The notes below the pieces were generated by a model. That model saw only the letters and a program-made list of their open reading frames with translations, made no database searches and was not told the origin of the DNA. The position numbers and the translations under genes are program-made. From positions 1 to 64,000 of the forward strand of contig JAIUPT010000050.1 in NCBI GenBank assembly GCA_022315425.1: DNA of 64,000 bases, in the 5' to 3' direction. This document shows, in pieces, positions 56,879 through 64,000 of the stretch (position 1 is the stretch's first letter; every line of letters begins with the position of its first letter). This DNA is from Pseudevernia furfuracea (Eukaryota > Ascomycota > Lecanoromycetes > Lecanorales > Parmeliaceae).

Positions 56879-57958
56879 GGAGAAAATTCTCTATTTTGAT
56901 ATATATTAACATTTAATTTTTTTTGTTCGATTTACGAATTCATGTGTTTGTTCTCTGGACACACTCAGTAGACTGGATGCCAAGACAGGATCACGTGTTT
57001 TGGCGCGCGAAAATGACGCCCCGCGATTTGCATTCTTTTCTGTCCAATGTCCATAACCTACATGTACATCACTCAGAGCATCGCGAAGAGTCATGGCACG
57101 ATAAAAAAGGACTCTAGCAGAGGCAGACGCCAATACTGAGGTTGCGCCTGCATCGAAGAAAACACAGGAAAGGCAAGGTCAAAAGAAAACGACGCGCCTC
57201 AGCCGACAGCGAACGACAAAGAGAATGGTGCTTGAGCGAGCCGATGAGCATGAGATCAAGCCTAATATGATCAGCATTGACCACGTCATCAGCGAGATTA
57301 GGAAAAGGCAAAGATAATGCCATGTTTGATGAAGAGGGGACAGCGAGGCCGAAAATCCGCACAGGACAATCATCCACCGCTGCAGCAATATTTTTCGCGT
57401 CACGCCAATCCTACAGCCCGACGAATCTCGACTTTTTCAAAAAAAAAACCCCCCTGCAATCGGATTGCCAAGTAGCAACCCAAGACCGCTCAGCGTTGAG
57501 GGCAATGCTCATAGTCATAAGCTTACAAATCTTGGCCGGATCGGGCTAAGAGCCGCAACGTATGGACCAGTAAGCGAGATAAAGGTACATGAAAAGACCC
57601 GTACAGAACGCCAAGAACTGTGGGGACTACCGTGATCTTGCTCGCGAGTCAGCAACGTCAAAATATGGCTCTCAGCCCCGTCCCTGCCCCTGTTTGAGGT
57701 AATATGAGCAAATTGTTAGGGGTATCATAAAGGGACCAGAGGAGTACTGAGATAGAATAATTCAAGCATCCTACACATCACGTCAGAGTCTCGACAAGCA
57801 AAAAGCCAGCAACGCCGACACTGCGGCGGATGGAGTTCTAATATTGAGTGATTCGCGGATATCAGCCACGAAATCCCAAGTGGTTCTTGACAAATAGTCA
57901 CACAAGTAATCCATAACAAACATCGAAAACATTTCTCCAGCCACTGCCACTTATCGTT
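56879..57958. other. 1.1-kb intergenic region
   Basis: No gene seen. An A-run followed by a C-run (57438-57453) is the only simple feature. Probably contains the promoter of the next gene. Confidence 0.4.
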
Positions 57959-59356
57959 ATGAAAAAGCCTGCCAACTTTCTGACATTACCTCGAGAAATA
58001 CGAGACGAAGTGTATACCTGCCTGCTGTCAACAGAGTACAACAAGCATGAGTACGGGGCGCCGCAATTTGTAAATCATACTAGACCCATGTTATCTACGT
58101 GAATTTTGACTAATCATGCTCAGTTCTCAATGAGACGTCATTATACTTACCACTTTCACACTTCCATCCTCTACATAAACCGGCAAATAAACGACGAAGC
58201 CAGAGAGACTTTCTACATAAACAATCTCTTTGTCCGTATTAGCTGTGATAGAAATCACATTGCAATTAGGGACATTATTTGTTTGAGGCAGATCAACGCA
58301 AAAGATCCAAAAGATGTGAAAGCGCAACAAAGCAAACACCACGTCATGGAGATTGATCTGTTGTCTAAAGGCGAGGTTTCCAGCGACCGCAGAAAACATA
58401 AGTTCATTGTCACCTGCAACGAGCTCCCTGCACTCTGCAGGAGTCTGCTGTCGATGGATACAAAATTTCAAGGCACCTTGGATTCAATAGAGCTCAGGCT
58501 CACTATAAGTGACGAGGTTGGAATTGATAGGGACAGGGCCGAAGATGATGAAGCTACAGAAAGCCACGGAAAAATCGAAAGCTATCCTGCTGAAGGAAGT
58601 GTTGATGGCATGAATCACAAGATCCGCCTTACGAGTCCTCGAGTTCGCAGGCTACTCGAGCCATTGCGCGGGCTACACAGTATATGTGATCCGCAACTCA
58701 TGGGACCACTTACCGAGGAATACCAAGCCGAAGTGATTACTGATATCGGCAAACATTTGCCAAGCAACCAAGACCGCTTCGACCATGTGCTCACCATCTT
58801 TGGAGAAGCCATCAAAAGCCTCGATTCCGGAGACTTTTCCTCGTCCATCTCGAAATTTAGAAACACGCTCGACGAGCTAGACGATGCTAAACACCTACAT
58901 AGAGGAATAGTCCACACCAAATTCACCACGGGACCCTACGCTGGATTCATTATCTGGGTAGCATACAAGAAACTCCGGATAACCGTCTGGACGAAACTAG
59001 CGTGGGCCTGTCTAAAGACAGGCGACATCGATACCGCAGAAGAATGGCTGTTGTGTGTATGCAGAGTTTTCATCCTCGAGAGATGGGATTTCTGGAATGT
59101 GGCTCCGGGGGAGCACGATTTCGCCACGGTCTTTTCCTTGGAATCCCAAATCCAGGAAGAGCGAGAACGTACGGATCACAGCGTCTGTCGCCTCTACTAC
59201 CTTCCCACTGTTATTGAGGCGTTGAGGGAAAAGTTGCGACGCGAGCCGGGGAATAGCTTGCTCGCACAGAAACTGTGGAAAAGGAGGCTGGAGCTGACGA
59301 AGGAAAGGGAAATTTACATTTTGATGACTATGGCGGATCGCCTGGGTTTCAAGTAA
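57959..59356 (+). CDS. Hypothetical protein with fungal 'LPREIRD' N-terminal motif
   Basis: Two exons (57959-58069 and 58124-59356) with a 54-bp intron give 447 residues. The N-terminus FLTLPREIRDEVYTCLL, followed by HTSILYINRQINDEARETFYINNLFVRIS, is the F-box-like/2EXR-type head found in many uncharacterised filamentous-fungal proteins. The middle is polar. Around residues 270-350 a helical repeat-like region (FTTGPYAGFIIWVAYKKLRITVWTKLAWACLKTGDIDTAEEWLL) suggests TPR-type packing. The C-terminus is charged and helical (LREKLRREPGN). No signal peptide or membrane helix, so it is probably intracellular. The motif is often a substrate-recruiting head, but no Skp1 interaction can be claimed. 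Confidence 0.78.
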
Positions 59357-61650
59357 GGTCTTGAGACTGACGAAGATGATTGATACAACCTGGTATGTAG
59401 CCAAACGGGGTGAGGCCTAGTGACATTTTGCGATTTAGATCCAGTCTTTGAACGACTGTCAATTTTAGTAGAGGGCAACTGCGTTTGCTGCTTCAAGGCC
59501 TTTTTGACCGGGGTGTCTTTGACATGAAAGCCTTGCAATTTAGGCACGCTGCCAAGAATAAGTGTCAAATGTCACTTTCTCTGGAAATCTTCCTTGTTTA
59601 ATTTTTGTTCAAGAGCTTAGGAGTGCAGGAAAAAAAGCGAAGCCAAACTCGATCAGACCTTCGATCCCATACCGTCTATGACCAAAGAAAGCCTTTAGCA
59701 GTCACTTCTCCGCGGTTGGAGCAAAAGTCAAGAGATGCCCTTCCTTCCTCAACAATCTCGAACACGCGAAGCAAACTTTCTTATAATCCTGCAGAGGGGG
59801 TCTCTTCAGGCAAATCATCCTTCCAGTACCAGCCATCCAGAAGCATTTGCCTCCTACATCTACAGCAGATCTCTGGCATCGACGCCACTCTCGGGCCTAT
59901 AATCTTCTCCTACACGGATGGAACTAACAGAAGCAGAAGCACACCAGCTATGATAACGCTTACTACGGCTCGTACGATGGTCCAAGCCGTGCCACCCAAG
60001 GCAACAGACTGCCGGCGCAAGTCCCCCAGGAGCGACGATCTGATCACGATTGTATCGCCGCTCGGCCGCGGGTTTTGCAGCAAATTCTATATCCAGCCAC
60101 GCGACACCATCTCTTGCTGCAAAGCCTGCGAGCGAACTTTAAAAGCTAGATCGTTGCTCGCAGGAGTATTGCAAGGGCCGAATCTTTGAAGCTGGGCCGG
60201 GGGCTGGGGAGGACAGCAGCACAGGGAGATGAGATCCAAGGCAAGTCGGGCATGCGGCGACGTGGTTGTTGCAAGTGTCTAGATCCTTCCATGCGTGTTT
60301 CCTTTCATCCCATGTTTGTCACACGGTTCTTTGTCCAGGCCAGAGGTCTCATACGTCTGGCTGCCCACCATGGATCTACATGCTTTCTATTCATTCATCC
60401 ACTGTAGCCTATTGAGAGTAGTAGAGGTTCTGACGAGGAAGCATTCTGCAGGATGGCCGCGATGCTCTGGTAGGAGCGTGGACCTCCGACCAGTCAGCGC
60501 CGGCTTGGTTGGTGGCATTTGTATATGGAGCTGGATGGAAAGCGCGGTGCGGAGTGCGAGGTGACAAGACAGAGCGAACCAGGGCCGTGCGTTGATGGAC
60601 ACCGAGAGATTTATGATTTTTTTTACCTTTTTTCAATTTCTTTCAACGTGACGTGAGGTCTCGTGATTGTACGAGATAAGGCCCATATCGCATAGGCACT
60701 CAAAGTCGATGAAGAAGTAGTTGCGGGAGATTGTTAGGTGAGGAGAGAGCTGCGTGGTTGCCGCGTTACGCGATTCTGACAGGTCGTACTACTGCATCAG
60801 GCCAAATATGAAGGGCCGCTTGTTCACTTGTTCACTTGTTCTTTTGTAAGACTGAAGAGACCCCAGCCGGCAGTCACTCATGGTGGATGCAGAATATCCA
60901 TCCTTGGGGGTTATACTTGTGATGCTGTAACATCCATCTCATAGCCAGACATCGATCAACAGCATATACCGCCCCATGAGTAGAACGTATTCCCTGTAGA
61001 TGGAGTGTCTTGTTTATCCTCGCGCCCTGGGAGGTAGTGGAGTTGGTGGCAAGTTTGAAGAGTGCGATGGCTGAGACGGCTAGGAGGAGATGAGCGAAGA
61101 GGAAGTCAAGTTCAATTCAGCGAACACATACATTTATCCGTAATCCACGTCCACAAACATGACAACGATCCAAACGTCCGACCCTCTAAAAGCCCCAGCA
61201 CAGACGCCTCGTCACATTCCCACATTTTCACGTAGCAGCTTCGCGAAAACAGTTTATTGGTAAGACATACATTTGCGGTACCTTGCCTCCAAAATATTTC
61301 CTTCTCCGCTCGCGTTTCCCCTTCCCCCTCCGTCCCCCCGGGCGGCACCAGCGTCTCCCTCTCCCCCTCTCTCCCTCCACCAATATTCCAAGACGAATCG
61401 CCGAGTAAGTGTAGTCCTAGTAGTTGATCCAAGAGATCATCGAGATAGTCTACCCTCAAGCGTATAGGCAAGGTCCCATGAATAGAATGCTGTCAGGGTC
61501 ATAGCACTCGGCATCTGCATCTGCATCGTTCAATGACGGCTCCGACTCATCCTAACGGACTCCTCCCCTTGCCCCTCCATACTTCGAAACATCCAAGTGA
61601 GATAAAATCATCGATTTCCGATTCTTTAATCGTCCAAATCACCCACCCCT
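59357..61650. other. 2.3-kb intergenic region
   Basis: A 194-codon + strand frame at 59605-60189 and mirrored frames at 60190-60640 look random. A G-poor, C-rich stretch near 61300-61380 and again at 61560-61680 runs into the 3' end of the glycosyltransferase. No gene called. Confidence 0.4.
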
Positions 61651-63150
61651 TCACCCCCCATTCCCCCACCAAAACAACTCAACAACCGTATCCGTCTCGT
61701 TCTCCGCCCCCTTGTTCAGATAAAACTGCCTCACGCCCCCCTTCTCCAGCACCGCGTCCAAAAACAAGTACTGAATTTTCTCTTCCCCCAGCCTCATCCG
61801 TTCCCTCACCGTCCCGATCGAATGCACGTAACCAGGATTAAACGTATCAGGCACATGTCTAGGGCCCTCCCACGTATGTTCCGGCCTGCCGAGCTCGGCA
61901 TCCGTAATCCCGTTCGGGTACTCCGCGAGAGAGTAGCCGTTACTGAGCACGTAGTCCCCCCGGAAGCGCCAACGCTGGAGGAAGCACTCGCCGCAGACAT
62001 CGGCGACGAGGTGCATGCGGTGGAGGGGGAACCAGTCCTTGTCGATTCCGCGGCGTTTATCAACATGGTACCCCCAATCCGCCTTCCAATGATGCAGCGA
62101 AAGCGGCCTCCACCCACTCTCATAGACGCCCGACAAATCGCCCCCCATATCCATCTGATGCAGCGCCGGCACCGGCGACAACCTGAACTGGCTGTGCCCT
62201 TGTATGCACTCCATGATGCGCATATCGCCAGCGCTAGACGCAGACTGTTCCCTACAGGTGTCGTAATTCTCAACGATGACGTTAGCAAGAGGGAAGGAGA
62301 GGAAGAGGCCCGCGCCACCAAAGGCCATGAGGCCGTAGAGGACGACGGACCACCATTCCTCCGAGATGCCGCCGACGTATTGCGGCAGGCTGGGGTCGTA
62401 GGTGGCGAGCATGGAGACGAGAGCGTGCATGGAGGGGAAAAAGGTGTCGTCGTCTATGATTCCGATCCACTGAATTCCATCATCGCGCTTACTATAGAGA
62501 AGCTTGACGAGAGAGAAGTAGCGGTGGGCCATATCGTCTTTTTGATCTGGGGGTTTGACGAGGGTAGCTTTGATGCCGAGATCGCGCATGTGGGATTGCA
62601 GGGCGGACATTTTCCTCCTGTCTGGTTTGTGCTCCTCTTCCGAGGTGATGACGATGACGAAGAGGTTGGCGTCCGTGTGGGCGAGCCAGCGCTCGAGATA
62701 TGGGAGGGAGTCTTCGAGACGGTTGAGGAGTGTGGACATGCCGAACAGTATGTTCGAGGCATCGACGGATTCCTTCTTGGGAAAGGGAGAGACTTCTAAC
62801 AACAAAGGGGGCATGCAATGTTCTAGAATTGGATCTTTGGCTGGGTCGACGATCTGTACCTTCGGGAAAAGGGTTTCATCGATATGGGTTGTAGAAGGAC
62901 GGTGCGGTCTATATTGGGGCCTGAGATTGATATCGCGCCGAGCGTATTTGATGGGAAATTTGACATTTAAGTCCTTGAGACGGCCCAACCCCTGCCGGCA
63001 TGGGTCCTCCTGTTGTTTATTTTCTTCAATAATGGCGACATTCTCTCGGGGTGGTGCCGGACTGGTCCAAAAGTACAAGTGCACAAGAAGAGCGCTGGCA
63101 GCCAGGAAGAGAAATACAATAGTTATGATGCGATTGCGAGACAAAATCAT
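61651..63150 (-). CDS. Type II membrane glycosyltransferase (GT31/Fringe-like)
   Basis: Intronless, 499 residues from the Met at 63150, chosen because it begins a signal-anchor helix (NRIITIVFLFLAASALLVHLYFW); the frame extends 55 residues upstream. The stem is followed by a catalytic domain: SNILFGMSTLLNRLEDSLPYLERW, LVKPPDQKDDMAHRYFSLVKLL, the metal-binding WIGIIDDDTFFPS (DxD motif), PQYVGGISEEWW, AFGGAGLFLSFPLA, and an acidic SSAGDMRIMECI. These place it with fungal galactosyltransferase/Fringe-type proteins (DUF604-like), expected in the Golgi lumen adding hexose to glycans. Donor and acceptor are unknown. A conserved GECFLQRWRF and Trp-rich C-terminus follow. Confidence 0.85.
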   Translation of the reverse strand: MILSRNRIITIVFLFLAASALLVHLYFWTSPAPPRENVAIIEENKQQEDPCRQGLGRLKDLNVKFPIKYARRDINLRPQYRPHRPSTTHIDETLFPKVQIVDPAKDPILEHCMPPLLLEVSPFPKKESVDASNILFGMSTLLNRLEDSLPYLERWLAHTDANLFVIVITSEEEHKPDRRKMSALQSHMRDLGIKATLVKPPDQKDDMAHRYFSLVKLLYSKRDDGIQWIGIIDDDTFFPSMHALVSMLATYDPSLPQYVGGISEEWWSVVLYGLMAFGGAGLFLSFPLANVIVENYDTCREQSASSAGDMRIMECIQGHSQFRLSPVPALHQMDMGGDLSGVYESGWRPLSLHHWKADWGYHVDKRRGIDKDWFPLHRMHLVADVCGECFLQRWRFRGDYVLSNGYSLAEYPNGITDAELGRPEHTWEGPRHVPDTFNPGYVHSIGTVRERMRLGEEKIQYLFLDAVLEKGGVRQFYLNKGAENETDTVVELFWWGNGG

Positions 63151-64000
63151 GATATTGTTGCAGTCTGCGTGTACTGACCAGGATTGACAGAGAGGAATTA
63201 GTACAATTGCGCAATAATGCGATAAATCCTGGTGCCTATGGTCGCAGCAATTCACAATGGAAAATAAGATTGCTAACGACAGCGCAGAAAGACGGTATAT
63301 AGAAATAAATCGCATACAGAACGCGATGCGTTCAACGCGTCACAATAATAAGAAAAAAAAAGAGAAGAAAAAAAAGAGGAGACGTTTCAGAGGATTCGGA
63401 GAATGCCTGCTCCAATTTGCACCTTCCCTTCGATCTATTAGCGCCGGCTATGAGGGCGTTCGGGGGCGTTGAAGCGGGATGCAGACGATGGCTTGCATTT
63501 TGCCCGGGTCTTGCAGGGGTAATGTTGCAAGCGTTCCACCCAACCGTTGGATTTACGGTACAACTTACCTTGGTGTTAGGAATGCTTCTGGAGTGGCTAC
63601 GGAGGTACTAGTATCACCAATGTCCATGGCTCATCCCTTGTCGGTCTTCCATTTCTCACAGATATCTCAGGGGTCAGAGTTCAATACTTCAATACTATGC
63701 CATCCTAATGATGAATGGACGTACGTATGAAAAGAACGCGCAATCATGAATCCTTTATTTCCTTGGCAACGGGAAGCCTAAGTAACGAACGACGCCGGTC
63801 TCTGTTCATCTCGCTTAGATACGAAGATACGAGTAACAAGGAGTATTGCCGAGGCTACTCCGAAACTTAATAATGGATGAGGGGCGTATAACTGCTGTCC
63901 TCGAAGGGAAGAAAGAAAGGACATCCGAGAGTGCCTGACGACGCAAGGCAACATGGACGACTTCAGGCGAGCGCAGTCTGAAGGAATTGGTCTTTTAAGC
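63151..64000. other. Upstream flank of the glycosyltransferase, end of window
   Basis: A purine-rich A/G tract (about 63350-63382) and otherwise unremarkable sequence. Short frames only; no gene called. Confidence 0.4.

Noticed and set aside
59605..60189. 194-codon + strand frame
   Set aside because: Sequence looks random, and the opposite strand is equally open in pieces; no recognisable motif.

Overview
The window looks like the left subtelomere and adjoining arm of a filamentous ascomycete (Pezizomycotina) chromosome. Supporting signs are CCCTAA telomere-type repeats, genes with many 45-120 bp introns, GPI/Ser-Thr-rich surface proteins, a fungal rhodopsin-like receptor, a Pir-type wall protein, a fungal Hsp70-like protein, and a Ty3/gypsy relic with dense C-to-T / G-to-A damage typical of repeat-induced point mutation (RIP). 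Class and species cannot be fixed from the sequence alone. Splice sites were placed by eye from GT(GC)/AG signals and frame continuity. Most multi-exon models sum to a multiple of three, but none is confirmed by transcripts.

Layout. 1-8.4 kb is a non-genic end region. It holds 571 bp of T-rich sequence outside an 18-copy CCCTAA array, then a 1.5 kb stretch with no G on the + strand, AT-rich ~150-175 bp repeats, a TTA/CTA/CTG microsatellite grading into a 1.36 kb GCTGAGA minisatellite, two copies of a repeat carrying a 96-bp foldback whose arms covary, and a RIP-damaged chromovirus-type gypsy element interrupted by an undamaged 194-bp solo LTR-like insertion with a 5-bp target duplication. Unique, GC-balanced sequence starts near 8.2-8.4 kb.

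8.4-30.3 kb carries a 12-exon MFS sugar transporter, an ankyrin/TPR protein with a fungal STAND-like N-terminus, a secreted repeat glycoprotein, a small single-pass protein, a Ser/Gly-rich GPI-type protein, an alpha/beta hydrolase, a rhodopsin-like 7TM protein and an amino-acid/choline-type APC permease. 30-43 kb is gene-poor: a frameshifted methyltransferase, two small hypothetical genes, a Pir-domain wall protein that also has a GPI-like tail, a small secreted four-cysteine protein, several microsatellites and a 73-bp dispersed repeat with a tRNA-type B box. 43-64 kb carries an Hsp70-like protein divergent from a single-pass membrane protein, an intronless protein with a helical STAND-type N-terminus, another single-pass protein, a C2H2 zinc-finger protein, a decayed cysteine-rich membrane protein gene, a GFA/CENP-V-domain protein, an intron-containing tRNA-His followed by a stray tRNA T-arm, a large hypothetical protein and a type II membrane glycosyltransferase.

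No biosynthetic cluster or operon-like unit is evident. The recurring theme is cell-surface, transport and sensing proteins in a subtelomeric setting. The most unusual features lie in the first 8 kb: the G-free strand next to the telomere array and the covarying foldback elements.
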